A stretch of 64,000 nt of DNA from Rheum nobile (GCA_027886185.1 WOAB01000109.1:4692501-4756500); one strand, 5' to 3'; shown: positions 1-12,235, numbered from the stretch's first letter. Translations and numbers: made by a program. The notes: generated by a model not told the origin, from the letters alone.

Positions 1-1538
1 ATTTAAAAAAAAAATTCAAAAAGAGGGTAAAAAACTCAAGTAAATACTAAAGAACTAAGAAAACAAATCCCAAAAGGATATTAGAATACTTTGAAATCTA
101 TGAGGAGGCTCATCAAAATCAATATAATCTATATACATATTAAATTCATCCTCTTTTGAATCACCAGAATGCTTTTGGACCCACTTTATCAAGTAAATTT
201 AACTAACGTTATGGAAATTAAATTTTGTACGTTCAAGTAAATTTAAACCAAGCTAACTATCAAATACCTTTTTTTCTATTTAAAATTGATTATATCTTTT
301 TGTTTGCACGATCTCATCAATTCCATACGATGAAAGAGAAAATGAATCAAATGAATTGGGTCGGAAACCATGCATCCAAAATCCCGTATATATAAATACA
401 CTAACAAATTTAGCTATATACAACTTATGATTAATATTGTACTTCATTTTCATAACACAATCAAATTATTCATTTCTCAATTCATCTTAATCATAATAAG
501 CTTTTTTGACATGTAAAATTATAGTATTTTCTTCATTCTTTATACGTTAGTCACTTCTTTTAGCAAATTTTCAACAGATTAATCTTAATTAGATTTTTAT
601 AGTGTTTCAGGTATTGTTTTTATTATAGACATCAAACGAAAGTTTTAAATTTAAATATCATTTACTTGATGTGAGAAATGTGTTTATTGTCCATGATATC
701 AATTGTTTTGTTCGTGTTCTTAAGTTGCTTACATTTCCCTGAACAACAATTCTTTTTAAGCATTGACCAATATAAACTAACGTTAACATTCAGAAGCTCA
801 TTGCTCAGCAAAGATCACTCAAAGCTAATATAAATGTACATTGAAATAAATTGATGAATTTAATAATTTTTAAAATTATTTACATTTATTAAAAGCTTAA
901 TTATTAATTGTTATATAAAATTTTATAATTGTTTATATTGAATTGATAAAACATGATTTTTAATCAAAAAAATCATTCTTACCAAAAAAATCTTACCCAT
1001 ATTTTTCACTAAATATTTTAATTTATTTGTATGTTCAATTATATATATCTTCTAATATTATATGCTGATGTGATAATATATCACTTCAGCATATCATTTC
1101 TCTTTTAGTTTCTACAAATTTATTATGATATAAGTGAACAATATTGTTCAAATTTTCTTCATTTTTACTAATATTATGAGTATATGATTTTTTTAATAAA
1201 AATATATAAATATTGTATGATTTATATTAATATAATATAATTTTATTAGATATATACGTAAAAATGATATTAAAGCTATATTAAAACAACACTTTAATAG
1301 AAATATCTCGTGCATGGCACGGGTTATGGACTAGTTTATTTAAAACAAGTACTTTTTTTACTCTTTTCACCAATACCCACCCAAATTTCAAATTTTAAAA
1401 ATTATTTTTTTTCAAAAAAAGTCTTTATAAATACACTTATAAAACAAACTATAAGAACAATTCAATTTAATTAACAATAATGTTTAAGAACCGTGCAAAA
1501 TCAATGTACACAATTCAAATGTCAAATTGCCCATTTTT
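1..1538. other. AT-rich intergenic DNA, no gene seen
   Basis: I see no credible coding region, RNA gene or long repeat here. The sequence is very AT-rich with many short A and T runs. The only structured site is the possible Helitron terminus near 1309-1334, listed separately. Confidence 0.6.
1309..1334 (+). mobile_element. Possible Helitron 3' terminus
   Basis: A hairpin with arms CGTGC (1309-1313) and GCACG (1317-1321) and a 3-nt loop lies about 10 nt before CTAG (1331-1334), and the next base is T. Plant Helitrons typically end in CTRR with a short GC hairpin just upstream and insert between A and T. No 5' TC terminus or Rep/helicase gene was found, so this may be a non-autonomous end or a coincidence. 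Confidence 0.35.
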
Positions 1539-1543
1539 AGTTA

Positions 1544-2852
1544 TGACAGGGCTAAAGTCGTATGCCTAATCAAAGAAATCATAAAGTACCTACTAAAGAG
1601 AGTATAGCAAGCAAGTCACGGTCGAACCCAAGAGAATCAGGTTATCTATTCTTGTGTTTCTCAAGTCACCAACTAGGAACTAGGGGGGTTTTGTATCGGT
1701 TTCTTCGTGACCAAGTAACAAGTAAACAAGTTCGCAAGTAAAGGTAGTGGATATAATGGGGAAAAGCGCCACACTTAACAAAGATCCACACAACAAGAGA
1801 TATGGTTGATCACTGAATTCTATTAATCTCAAGTTCTTATCTTTCCTATAGTTGTCCTTATCCCGATCTTAGGTAACTATTAGTTCTACCAGCCCTAATA
1901 GTACTTATTACCGAATCAAATCCGAAAACCTTCAAAACTCAATAAAGCAATAGCATTCAACCAAGGATTCAACAAGATACATGCAATAGAAACAACCCGT
2001 TACTATAACATGCAATTAACTCTCTTCACGATGAACACTCGCAACCCACTTATGTAAATCGTGTTTGCTACTAGATATGCAACCCGAACCCGGAATCACA
2101 AGTCCTAGCGATTAGGAAGATATCAATAAACCTAGGTAGCTATTCTAGGTAAATCAACATAAACCAATAAACATTCAAGCACAAGAGAATTAATACAACT
2201 AGATAGGAAAACGAACAAGAGTAGAAAACTCACAACCAATCAATTGCTGGCTTCAAAGTGTCAAGTGCAACAATGGAGGTTTAGTTCTCCATAGGGTTTG
2301 TGAGAGAAAAAACGTAGAAAGGTGGCAACTAGGGTTAGAGAATGGATCATCTAAAAGAGTCTTAAACTTAACTTAAATACTAAGGAAATAAAGAAAAGAA
2401 ATAAACAAACTTGGAAACAAAGTTTTAGAAATAAAATAAAAGAAAAGGCTTCAGCGCGTCGCCACCGCGGGTGCGGTGACACCCACCGCGGGGTGCGGTG
2501 GTCTTCCAGAATCCAGATCTTCAACTTATGCGACACTTTCGTAAAAACGCCATAACTTTTGATTCCCAACTCGGATTGCGCTCATATTTTGAGGACTTGT
2601 AGTAGACTTCAAGATCTAACTCCTCGAATTGGAATCACTCCATTTTGTACATCTGAGTAAAGAGAACGAACCATTTGAATTCAGCCTACTGTTCTTCTAC
2701 TCTTCAATGCACTTCAAACCTCTGTAAATCTCATGATTTCTTCACTTCTAGTCTCTAACTCTCAACTCCACAATTGTACTCTAAATCCATCCAAATGACA
2801 CCTTAAACACCAGTAAAACTCTTAGATATACACTATAAAATAGTGCCGATCA
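1544..2852 (-). repeat. Family A 3' LTR
   Basis: Left direct repeat, matching 5912-7263 almost throughout. Read on the minus strand it begins TGATCGGCAC and ends CCCTGTCA. It contains a pair of GC hairpins at 2463-2501 (arms CACCGC/GCGGTG and CCACCGC/GCGGTGG). Several short ORFs inside it are repeated in both LTRs and are not genes. Confidence 0.92.
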
Positions 2853-2864
2853 AATCCCCCATGC
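2853..2864 (-). promoter_or_regulatory. Polypurine tract, family A
   Basis: On the minus strand this reads GCATGGGGGATT immediately before the 3' LTR, the expected primer site for plus-strand DNA synthesis. The composite element at 17926-38862 has almost the same tract (GCATGGGGGAATT) at its interior-LTR borders. Confidence 0.85.
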
Positions 2865-3253
2865 TTAAACCTTGCTCGTCCTCGAGTAAGCTAAAGTAAA
2901 CCTACTCCTTCAATCAATCCTCAAGGTTTCAGGAAGCATAGAAAAATCAATCCCTCCAAGAATTATACCTAACAATAAACTCCAGGCACCAACACAATAA
3001 GCACAGCACAACATACAACAACACAACACCACCACACACCAAAGCTAAAAGGAAAGCAGAGTACTTTCCCCAAGCTTATCCCGAACACCATAGAGTGAAT
3101 AAAATATAATCCTAATCTCTCATCTATCTTCTTATGCCTCCCAGAGTGACATACATGAATCCTCCTTATATCACCTCTTCTTATGTCACCACGCCAGATA
3201 AAATGATGATTCATAAAATCACTCTTCTTCTTTTCACTCATTTTGCCAAGGCG

Positions 3254-3395
3254 CCCTTTCGGGTTTTCACCAAGCCACTCATTTCATTTTTCAATAGATG
3301 GGCTCACAATATACTCACATCACTCTAGACCAACTATTACTCCAACCTAATGCTGGTCCAAGCCACCTGCTTATTACCTAAGCCGCCCTTTCGGG
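3254..3395 (-). other. Twin CCCGAAAGGG hairpins in the 3' non-coding region
   Basis: On the minus strand CCCGAAAGGG occurs at 3386-3395 and again at 3254-3263, starts 132 nt apart. Each can fold as a CCC/GGG stem capped by a GAAA tetraloop. The first copy adds an outer TAAG/CTTA stem. The unrelated-length interior of the composite element carries the same pair 130 nt apart (33462 and 33592). Function is unknown; packaging or dimerisation of genomic RNA is one possibility. Confidence 0.6.
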
Positions 3396-4234
3396 TTTTC
3401 GACTTATCCCAGGATTTTCAATTTTTGCCTTTTTTTTCAAATTTTTGCCTTTTTCTCTTTATATTCAATTTTCTCCTCAACGACATAGCAAATATAGAAC
3501 TCTCCCCCATACTTAAACATTGCATTGTCCTCAATGTAATGAAAGACAAAAAGAAAAGAAGCACAGGGAGAAGCAAAAAATAACTCACAAACGTCGTCGA
3601 GCTGGCTTGGAACTTTCGTTTGTTGCTGGCGGTCTACAATATATGCACATGGCGCTGGTGTTGTGCGGGTCTTCATCAACTCTAAAATCGTCTTCTACCG
3701 TGCAACCAAAAGGAAACCACTTTGGTGAATAGTGGTATAGCAAGTAAGTCGGGGTTGCACGGCCTTCAATGAACACAAAAAAAATGGGCCCAGATGTGAT
3801 CATGGTGTGGGCCCTAGTGTTCCTCCTCCTCAGCTGTCAAAAGTAAGGCCATCATCGTTGTCAACAAATCGTTGTCAACAAATGTGTAGCGAATGTCTCC
3901 TCCTTGACAACATGATGCACGCCTTCTATGTGGGGAACTCTGGACAACTGGCCTTCGGTACAGCTTTTTTTTTAATCCCCGTTTAAGGTTTTTTCGGGGA
4001 TTTTATTGAGTGCAGGGAAAAAGAAGACTTACAATGGTGGTAAACACCTTCTTCAATAGGCATAGGGTCTCCTCCCTGCAGGTTAGTCGGAAACAAAAAC
4101 AAAAACAAGGCAAAAACAAACAAAACTAATGCAAAAATAAAGAAGGAAAAACAAGGGAAGAAAAACATACATCGGGTTGCCTCCCGGACAGCGCCTTAGT
4201 TATTGTCATGGCATGACATACTACTCCATCCTCC

Positions 4235-4855
4235 TCAACTCGGGTTGCTCATAGCAACTGAACTTCTGAGATCAATATCAGGGGGATGTCTCTTTGTATA
4301 CTCCATGTCGAGTCTTTTCTCCATTCTCTTGCACTTCATGATGGGTGGACCGCTGTGTACATCCATGATTGCACTTGCCATCTTCAGAAATGGCCTACCC
4401 AACATCTCAGGGGCTGCATGTTTGTCCTGCCCCGTATCCAATGTGTAGAAATCCGCCATTTGTATCAATGCCTCCTTCTTGTGCTTCCCCTTTGGTTTCT
4501 TTTTGATCTTACCCAGCGCCCTTAAAAGTTCTATGTAGCACGTGGCGCTATTTGCTAAATAGACCAAAGGGATGGTTGCCTTGCAGCTACTGAAGGTGTC
4601 AAATAAGCATTTGTCGTTCTTCACCTTTTGGGTGTCCTTCAGAGCCTCAGGGAAGGGTGTAACGGGGTGCAGCGAGACAAGTGGGAAGGAGTCTAGATGC
4701 ACATATTCATCATAGGCAGCCTCGAGAGGGTCGGGGGCTGCCAGGGCGTTTTCAAGAGGGGCGAACGTCGCAGGATCGTTTCCGCAATCACGGCTCTCCT
4801 CCTCTTGGTCGCTGAATTCCTCCAGTCCCAAAAAATATTCTTCCTCAGAAAGCAC
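4235..4855 (-). pseudogene. Decayed retroelement aspartic protease, family A
   Basis: This 206-residue reading frame aligns in its second half with the protease of the composite element. Shared blocks are DKHA-PEMLGRPFL and the tail KRHPPD, corresponding to DKHASPVMLGRPFL and KKHPPD at 32003-32521. The catalytic D-G-A block is not visible, so the enzyme is probably dead. The first 80 residues are acidic and resemble nothing I recognise. It lies downstream of gag on the same strand, as expected for a gag-protease element. Confidence 0.65.
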
Positions 4856-4920
4856 CTTACGGTCCCAAATATCATCTCAAAGGCCCAACTCCTTGAGTGA
4901 ACCGCTGGCGTGGTCAGATT

Positions 4921-5103
4921 TCACCGCGGGTGCGGTCATGTTCGCATAGGAATTCTCGGAAAATCCCACAACACCTCCGCGGGTGCGGTCAGATGACCGC
5001 GGGTGCGGTGAAGATGCAGGACTCTCAGTTTGTTCCGCCGCTGGGTGCGGTGAGATTGGCGCGGGATGCGGTCGGTCTTCTGGAGTCCCACCGCGGGTGC
5101 GGT
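4921..5103 (-). repeat. Cluster of GC hairpins at the gag-protease junction
   Basis: About six copies of CCGC-GGGT-GCGG-type words occur here (for example near 4921, 4978, 4997 and 5090), most able to pair as CACCGC/GCGGTG around a 4-nt loop. The same word occurs twice in each LTR. In the related composite element a different GC hairpin occupies the same two places. Confidence 0.7.
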
Positions 5104-5873
5104 GAACTCGACAGAGAGTTCTCGTCTTCTGTGTCGTCCTCTTCAACACTAGGAGCGACGTTTAGCTGCTTACCACTTCTACGCGTCACGACACTAACAT
5201 TTTCTCTTGGGTTAACTACCGTTTGAGACGGTAGATTTCCCGAAGTTCTTGCATCAGTCCTAGCGATAGCTTGAGCCATTTGTTCCATCTGCCTTTCTAA
5301 ATTCTTGATGCTTGACTCCCTAGTTTGAACACTAGTGCTGAAATGTTTAGTCAAAGCGTGGAGCATATCTTCAGTTGACATGAAGGAACTTGGATTGGAC
5401 ATTGGCGGGTTATGCTCATAGGCCGGATTGTACTGCTGTGGAGCACCCTGCTGGTAGAACGATTGTGGCTCCGGGTAGAACTCCTGGTAGTCATGACCAT
5501 ATGGAGGGTATTGTTGGTACCCATAACTCGAATTGGGGTGATCTCTCCACCCTGGAGTGTATGCGTTGGAGTATGGGACACATCTCGGCCTCTGCGGATC
5601 AAAACCTCTTGCAGCGTTTACTGCAGCTGCATATTCAGGAAGTCTTGGGCAATCGTCAGTGGAATGTAGCGGATCATGACAGATTCTGCAGGACTTAACT
5701 GGCCTTGCTGCACTTGAAGTTGGGTGATATCCCCTCTCTGGAGTAGATGTGTAGGAATATGGGGGAGATCTCTCCATCTCTATATCAAAATAAAAAACAG
5801 AGACAAAATTAGTAGCACGGGTGTGGACCGTAAGATAAGTCCACACGAAAGTTGGTAACAAACACAACCACAA
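5025..5873 (-). pseudogene. Truncated gag of family A
   Basis: The 282-residue ORF starts just inside the PBS. After the HTRATN leader it lacks the capsid (retrotrans_gag) region seen in the composite element and goes directly to a Cys-His block (CRICHDPLHSTDDC), a region rich in Gln, Tyr and Pro (PGWRDHPN, then YQQ and PQQY), a coiled-coil segment and a conserved tail (NPRENVSVVTRRSGKQL). The corresponding composite-element gag has ACGICF, PGWRDHPNLRYG and NPRQNVSAIMLRSGRKL, so the two families are homologous. Loss of capsid means it probably cannot assemble particles alone. The last 40 or so residues run into the GC-hairpin cluster. Confidence 0.75.
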
Positions 5874-5889
5874 AAACAGAAATTTTGAT

Positions 5890-5907
5890 TCCCCGGCAAC
5901 GACGCCA
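5890..5907 (-). promoter_or_regulatory. Primer binding site, family A
   Basis: On the minus strand this reads TGGCGTCGTTGCCGGGGA, 4 nt after the 5' LTR. It matches the Athila-type plant PBS at 17 of 18 positions. The first-strand primer would be the corresponding tRNA, usually given as tRNA-Asp for this PBS class. Confidence 0.8.
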
Positions 5908-5911
5908 AATT

Positions 5912-7263
5912 TGACAGGGCTAAAGTCGTATGCCTAATCAAAGAAATCCTAAAGTACCTACTAAAGAGAGTATAGCAAGCAAGTCACGGTCGAACCCAAG
6001 AGAATCAGGTTATCTATTCTTGTGTTTCTCAAGTCACCAACTAGGAACTAGGGGGGGTTTTGTATCGGTTTCTTCGTGACCAAGTAACAAGTAAACAAGT
6101 TCGCAAGTAAAGGTTGTGAATATAATGGGGAAAAGCGTCACACTTAACAAAGATCCACAAAACAAGAGATATGGTTGATCACTGAATTCTATTAATCTCA
6201 AGTTCTTATCTTTCCTATAGTTGTCCTTATCCCGATCTTAGGTAACTATTAGTTCTACCAGCCCTAATAATACTTATTACCGAATCAAATCCGAAAACCT
6301 TCAAGACTCAATAAAGCAATAGCATTCAACCAAGGATTCAACAAGATACATGCAATAGAAACAACCCGTTACTATAACATGCAATTAACTCTCTCTCACG
6401 ATGAACACTCGCAACCCGCTTATATAAATCGTGTTTGCTACTAGATATGTAACCCGAACCCAGAATCACAAGTCCTAGCGATTATGAAGATATCAATAAA
6501 CCTAGGTATCTACTCTAGGTAAATCAACATAAACCAATAAACATTCAAGCACAAAAGAATTAATACAACTAGATAGGAAAACGAACAAGAGTAGAAAACT
6601 CACAACCAATCAATTGCTGGCTTCAAAGTGTCAAGTGCAACAATGGAGGTTTAGTTCTCCATAGGGTTTGTGAGAGCAAAAACGTAGAAAGGTGACAACT
6701 AGGGTTAGAGAATGGATCATCTAAAAGAGTCTTAAACTTAACTTAAATACTATGGAAATAATAAGGAAATAAAGAAAAGAAATAAACAAACTTGGAAACA
6801 AAGTTTCAGAAATAAAATAAAAGAAAAAAATAGATCGCGGAAATAAATCCGGAAAAAAGGCTTCAGCGCGTCGCCACCGCGGGTGCGGTGACACCCACCG
6901 CGGGGTGCGGTGGTCTTCCAGAATCCAGATCTTCAGCTTCTGCGACACTTTCGTAAAAACGCCATAACTTTTGATTCCCAACTCGGATTGCGCTCATATT
7001 TTGAGGACTTGTAGTAGACTTCAAGATCTAACTCCTCGAATTGAAATCACTCCATTTGGACATCTGAGTAAAGAGAACGAACCATTTGAATTCAGCCCAC
7101 TGTTCTTCTACTCTTCAATGCACTTCAAACCTCTGTAAATCCCATGATTTCTTCACTTCTAGTCTCTAACTCTCAACTCCACAATTGTGCTCTAAATCCA
7201 TCCAAATGACACCTTAAACACCAGTAAAAATCCTAGATATACACTATAAAATAGTGCCGATCA
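5912..7263 (-). repeat. Family A 5' LTR
   Basis: Right direct repeat of 1544-2852, 1352 bp, with short extra segments near 6755-6770 and 6825-6860. It should hold the promoter for the minus-strand transcript. The GC hairpin pair recurs near 6875-6914. Confidence 0.92.
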
Positions 7264-7268
7264 AGTTA

Positions 7269-7572
7269 TCATATATATTCTAATTTAACATATAAATTTG
7301 ATTATATCTTAATCTTCAAATACATTTCTTTTTCCGTGCCTTGGCCTCTTTGTTTTCTGATTTCTCTTTGATGACAATATTTAATAGGTTCAGTGGAACA
7401 AGTAACCAGTGAAAATTTAATGTTGCTAAAGAGATGGAAAGAAGAATTGTTAAAATGAATCCAAAATAAAATAAAATATCTATTTGAGTTGTTGGAGCTG
7501 ACCATAGATGGAAAAAAATGGCATGTATAGAAGGGTAATCATGGAAATAATTGAAGAATCGGCTCCTCCAAC
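7269..7572. other. AT-rich spacer, nothing recognised
   Basis: Between the family A target duplication and the hAT-like MITE I see no gene or repeat. Confidence 0.5.
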
Positions 7573-8097
7573 CAGGGCCGATCCTGAGTTTATGATGCTA
7601 AAAATTATTTCAATAATTTTCTTTTTCACCTTCTTTTACTAGAAGATAAATTATTTATATGGACATATTAACACAATTATAATATAGAAAATGATAAAAG
7701 CACCTGGAAAAATATAAACAATATATGACCAACTCCAATCTAAATTCGAAGTCCTATTCACTATGATGGATATGGACGTGGAAATGGAGGAGAGGGGAGA
7801 AGACACATATTTATTTCTTGCACAATATGACCTCTGGGGCCCATCTTGCACAAACTTGTATGCGTCATCCTCTTTTGATAAAGGATATTTATTAATTTAC
7901 CTAATTAAAAGTAAGAGTAAATATGAAATGACCCATTTTTTTTATAAGGGAGTAAAATGGTCCAACCTTTTTCTTAAGAATAAAATAATTCATCTTACTA
8001 CTACTAATTTTACTACATAGATAAATGAATTAGGCCTCCTATTACCTCGGAGCCCTAGGCCATCACCCAGGTCCAACAAGGCAAAAGGCCGGCCCTG
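7573..8097. mobile_element. hAT-like MITE
   Basis: The 525-bp segment begins CAGGGCCGATCCTG and ends in the inverse GGCCGGCCCTG. These are typical hAT terminal repeats. The flanks are CCTCCAAC (7565-7572) and CCTCCAGC (8098-8105), an 8-bp duplication with one mismatch, the size expected for hAT. The interior is AT-rich with no transposase, so it would be moved in trans. Confidence 0.75.
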
Positions 8098-8318
8098 CCT
8101 CCAGCTCTCGTAATGTTGGAGGGTGGAGCAAAATTTCCCCCATAAAACCATCTTTCATCATCTCCTTCATCTAGCATAAGCTCGTCCAACCGAACACCTC
8201 AATCGAAGCTGGAATTTTATCTTTCAGCTTGTGAGCTCTAAAAGTCCCAAAAAAGGTCTCCTGAACATAACCTTTGTTAATTTTATAATAAGTTTACTTT
8301 TTGTCCCAATCCAAGGCA

Positions 8319-8449
8319 TGTTAATATAAGTGGTTCACCGGGTTAGTTACAAGTTTGTTACAACTTGATTAGCTATAAATAGTCATGTAACCACTTCAGC
8401 ATCAATTAATGAAAACACTTTCTTGTTACTCGTTTCTCAATTCTCAACA
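8319..8449 (+). repeat. Copia 5' LTR
   Basis: 131 bp, TG...CA, with TATAAATAG near 8382 as a possible TATA box. It matches 12834-12982 apart from a short insertion in the 3' copy. Confidence 0.9.
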
Positions 8450-8461
8450 TGGTATCAGGTT
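8450..8461 (+). promoter_or_regulatory. Copia primer binding site
   Basis: TGGTATCAGG directly after the LTR matches the 3' end of initiator tRNA-Met, the usual Copia primer. Confidence 0.88.
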
Positions 8462-8640
8462 CTTGCTCAGAATTGAGCTTTGATTCTTCGATCGTTTGTT
8501 TCTCCATTGCTTTTCGTTTGATCTCTGATCGATCTTCGATCGTTTTTTATCTTCGATCCTTTCTAGCTTCCGCTTCTTATCACATCAATGCATGCTCGCG
8601 ATCGTGAATTTCCACCGCTTAATCCTTGGCGGTGACAACA

Positions 8641-9450
8641 ATGATCCTTTATTTCTACATGCATTTGATGGCCCTAGATTGCATCTTGTTTCACAGGTTT
8701 TCGACGGCACTGGTTTTTACGCCTGAAAACACTCGATGATGATAGCTCTTTCTTCAAAGAACAAATTAGGTTTTGTGGATGGAGATATTCCCAAACCTGA
8801 TCGTTCTTCTCCGATCTACCGCCGCTGGGAAAGATGCAATAACATGATCATTGCTTGGATCCTCAACGCTTTATCCAAGTCGATCTCTGCTACATTTCTT
8901 CTCTCTGGCGATGTGCGCCAAATCTAGCTTGATCTTGAATCCAGATATTCACAAGTCAATAGCGCTCAGAAATTTGCAGTTGAACGCACAATTTGTACTA
9001 TTTGTCAATCCTCAGACACTATTGTTGATTACTTCGCTCGAATTAAGCAACTATGGGATGAGAAGGATTCCATGAGGAATTTTCCACCTTGCTCTTGTGG
9101 ACTTGATGAGGTTGTGCGCAAACATGCAGATGAACAACGACTTCTTCAATTCTTGATGGGACTCAACAAGTCTTTCTTCATCATTCGAGGTAACATTTTA
9201 ATGATGTCTCCTTCAATTGATCAAGCTTATTCTATCCTTATTCAAGAAGAAAAGCAGAGAGAGATTCATTTCGCTACTCGTCCTCTACTTGAATATTCTT
9301 CTCTAAATGCTTCTTTTGGAAATTCTTTTGCTGCCAATGCTTCTTCTGGTTCGTCTAATCTTCCTAAAGGGAAGAGACATTTCTGCACTCGCTAAAAAAG
9401 AACTGGACACAAGATTGATTGTTGCTATAAATTGGTTGGTTATCCTCAAC
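8641..9450 (+). pseudogene. Copia gag, broken
   Basis: The frame reads through an N-terminal NDPLFLHAFDGP block and VFDGTGFYA, then KNKLGFVDG, PIYRRWERCN and IVDYFARIKQLWDE, all typical of plant Copia gag. It ends at a remnant CCHC knuckle (C-T-R ... RTGHKIDCC). In-frame stops lie at 8724 and 8925, both where Trp is expected, and at 9393 inside the zinc knuckle. The gag could not be made as one protein. Confidence 0.85.
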
Positions 9451-9935
9451 AGTCGCATCCTTCTGCCTCTGCTAACTCAGTTCTTGATCATGAGACTCCA
9501 GCTTCTGATGCTAGTGTTCATGGATTAACCTCATATCAGTATTCTCAATTGATGAGGCTTCTTCAGTATTCTGGATCTTCTTCTGCATCTGTGAATCTTG
9601 TTGGTATTGCTTGCTTCTCTCCGTCCTTTACCACTACATCTTCTTTATTTTCCAAGCATACTTGGATTATAGATTCATGAGCAAGTGATCGCATGACTTA
9701 CAACAGAGCTTTCTTCTTTGAATTGCATACTCTGTCTAAGCCTGTGTCTATATCTATGCCTATTGGTCAAAGTTTGCTTGTCACCATGTCTGGCAGTGTC
9801 AGAGTTTCATCTGAGTTGGTCTTGCACGATGTTCTCTATGTTCCTCAGTTTAAATTCAGTCTACTTTCTGTGCACAATTTGGCTAATCAACTGGGTTGCA
9901 CCGCTTGTTTCAATTCTGGTGTATATTGGATGTAG
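9451..9935 (+). pseudogene. Copia protease, broken
   Basis: The motif WIIDS-stop-ASDRMT (around 9663-9695) is the Copia aspartic protease site, normally DSGAS, with the Gly codon changed to TGA at 9678. It is followed by VLHDVLYVPQFKFSLLSV, a conserved protease stretch. The active-site loop is interrupted, so the enzyme is dead. Confidence 0.8.
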
Positions 9936-9971
9936 GGCCCTTCTCTGAGGCAGCCTCTAGTCCTTGGTAAA

Positions 9972-10991
9972 GTGGTCAATCGACTATATGTGTTCAATGC
10001 TGCAGAGTCATCTTCAACTTCATCTACTCACTATGTTCCTACTGATATTTCCTATGTTTCTAGCATATCTAGGAATAATGATGCCTTACTATGGCACCAT
10101 AGGCTTGGTCACTTGCCTTTGTATAAACTGAAAGCAATTTTTCTTTCCATTTCTAGTTCAGAATTGCTAGCATCTTGTGACATATGTGCTAAAGCAAGAA
10201 TGCAAAGACACCCTTTCGTTCATAGTTCTATATCCACTACCTCTGCTTTCCAGATGATACATGTGGACACTTGGGGTCCATATAACATTGTAACTCATTA
10301 TGCTTATAAGTACTTCATTAAAGTTGTTGATGATTTTACACGTATTACTTGGACTCATTTGATGAAGACCAAGGCATCTGCTTTTCCTTTATTACAATCT
10401 TTTATCAATCTTGTTGAAAAGCAATTCAGTAGCACTGTCAAGGTGGTCAGATTAGATAATGCCTTTGAGTTAGGCAGTAGCAAGGAAGGGGTTACTTTCT
10501 TTTCTTCAAAGGGTATTGTTCATTAAACAAGTTGTGTCCACACTCCTCAGCAGAATGGGGTTGCTGAGAGAAAACATAAGCACTTATTAGAGACTGCTCA
10601 TGCTTTGTTATTTCATTCCCATGTCCCTCTTGAATATTGGGGTCATTGCCTTCTAACAGCCACACATCTCATCAACAGGTTTCCATCTAAAATCCTAAAT
10701 GGTGAGTCTCCTTTTCAGACGCTTTTCCATAGACCTCCACCCTATCATTCTCTACAAAACTTTGGTTGCTTAGTCTATGCTTGCACTCCTAAACCTGGAA
10801 AAAATAAGCTAATGCCAAGAGTTGTTGCTTGTGTGTTTTTAGGCTATCCTTATGGTACTAAAGGCTCTACACACTTCTTAACCTTTCCAACAAAAAGATA
10901 TTCATATCTCGAGATGTCACTTTCCATGAAAACATCTACCCTTTTTCTTCCTTACAATCTTCTACAAGACCTCCCATACATCTTCATGTAG
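9972..10991 (+). pseudogene. Copia integrase, broken
   Basis: The zinc-binding H-H-C-C domain is visible as LLWHHRLGH and CDICAKAR. The catalytic triad survives in outline: D in HVDTWGPY, D in VRLDNAFE, E in NGVAERKHKH. A TAA stop at 10524 (where Gln is expected, in the SKGIVHQTSC block) and another at 10989 interrupt the frame. Such an integrase joins element cDNA to host DNA. Confidence 0.85.
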
Positions 10992-11303
10992 CTGACATTT
11001 TTGAATCTTTCACTCCTACACCTTTACCTACTCCTTTACCATCTCTACCAGCAGTACTTTGACTTTTACCTACTCCATCTACTTCTCCTTCACCTCCTCC
11101 TCATTTACAGGATTATCCTACTCCATCTACTTCTCAGAAGATCCTCTCGATCTTCTCATCCTCCTCCTCATTTACAGGATTATTTTTGCAACTTTGTACA
11201 TTCTGATCCTTCATCCTTTCCCACAGACACTATTTCTTTTTATTCTCTTTCTGCCCATGGTCAAGCTTTGGTAACTTCTCTTGACAAGTTTACTGAGCCT
11301 TGA

Positions 11304-12235
11304 TGTTATGAAGATGTTGTACAGTCTAAAGAATGGACTCATGCCATGAATCTTGAACTTGATGCTCTCAAAGCCAATCAGACATGGGATGTTGTTGATC
11401 TTCCTAAGGGAAAGAGGCCTATTAGCTCAAAATGGGTCTACAAATTAAAGTTCAAGGCAGATGGTAGTTTGGAGAGGCACCAAGCAAGATTGGTAATTAA
11501 AGGCTGCACTTAGAAAGCTGGTATTGACTTCAATAAAACATTTTCTCCAGTTGTTAAGATGACAACTATTAGAGCATTGGTGATCACTGTTGTTAAGAAA
11601 GGTTGGCCACTCTCTCAGCTTGACATTAATAATGCCTTCCTTCATGGAGACATTGATACAAAAGTATATATGAAGATGCCATTGGTGTTAGCCCATCTTT
11701 TCCCTCAGAAAGTTTGTCGACTTAACAAGTCTCTCTATGGCCTGAAGCAGCCCTCCAGACAGTGATACAATAAGCTCTCTAATGCTCTAATTTCTCAAGG
11801 TTTCTCTCAGTCACTCAATGACTACTCTCTTTTTCATCGCAAGTCTGGTGCTTCTACTGTGTGTTTAGTCATCTATGTGGATGACATTTTAATTACTGGA
11901 AATGATGTTGCTCAAATTGATTCCTTGAAGTAGTTCCTTCATTCTACTTTTAGCATCAAGGACTTGGGTGGCCTCAATTATTTCCTTGCATACTCCAAGA
12001 GGCATTGTAATGACTCAAAGAAAGTTCATACAAGATATCCTTAAGGATTTTTCTCTTAATTCTTCTAGAGTTTTTGCCAGTCCTATGGATTTTGTACATA
12101 AGCTCAAGACAGATACAAGCTCTCTCCTCTGTGATCCTACTCCTTACCGCCGCCTTGTTGGCAAGCTCAATTATTTGGTCAACACACGACCAAATTTAGC
12201 TTTCACAGTTCAGCATCTCAATCAATTTATGCAGT
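11304..12235 (+). pseudogene. Copia reverse transcriptase, broken
   Basis: The frame contains WTHAMNLELDAL, ISSKWVYKLKFKADG, QLDINNAFLHGD and the active-site YVDD (11874-11885). In-frame stops occur near 11512, 11764, 11930 and 12235, at sites where Gln or Trp is usual, and there is a frameshift near 11990. The spacing of motifs is normal for Copia. Confidence 0.87.

Larger units (their letters stand above)
1544..7263 (-). mobile_element. Complete non-autonomous LTR retrotransposon (gag-protease only), family A
   Basis: Two LTRs with TG...CA ends (1544-2852 and 5912-7263) are flanked by a perfect 5-bp target duplication AGTTA (1539-1543 and 7264-7268). The element reads on the minus strand. 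The PBS (5890-5907) differs at one base from the plant Athila-type TGGCGCCGTTGCCGGGGA, and a G-rich PPT abuts the left LTR. The 3.06-kb interior holds a short gag (5025-5873), a decayed protease (4235-4855), then about 1.4 kb of non-coding DNA. No reverse transcriptase, RNase H or integrase is present. The architecture resembles plant TR-GAG elements, which depend on enzymes of autonomous relatives. The LTRs look nearly identical apart from short insertions in the right copy, so insertion was probably recent. Confidence 0.9.

Noticed and set aside
2351..2569. 72-codon ORF on the minus strand, repeated at 6721-6981
   Set aside because: Lies within the LTRs and is not conserved in length between the two.
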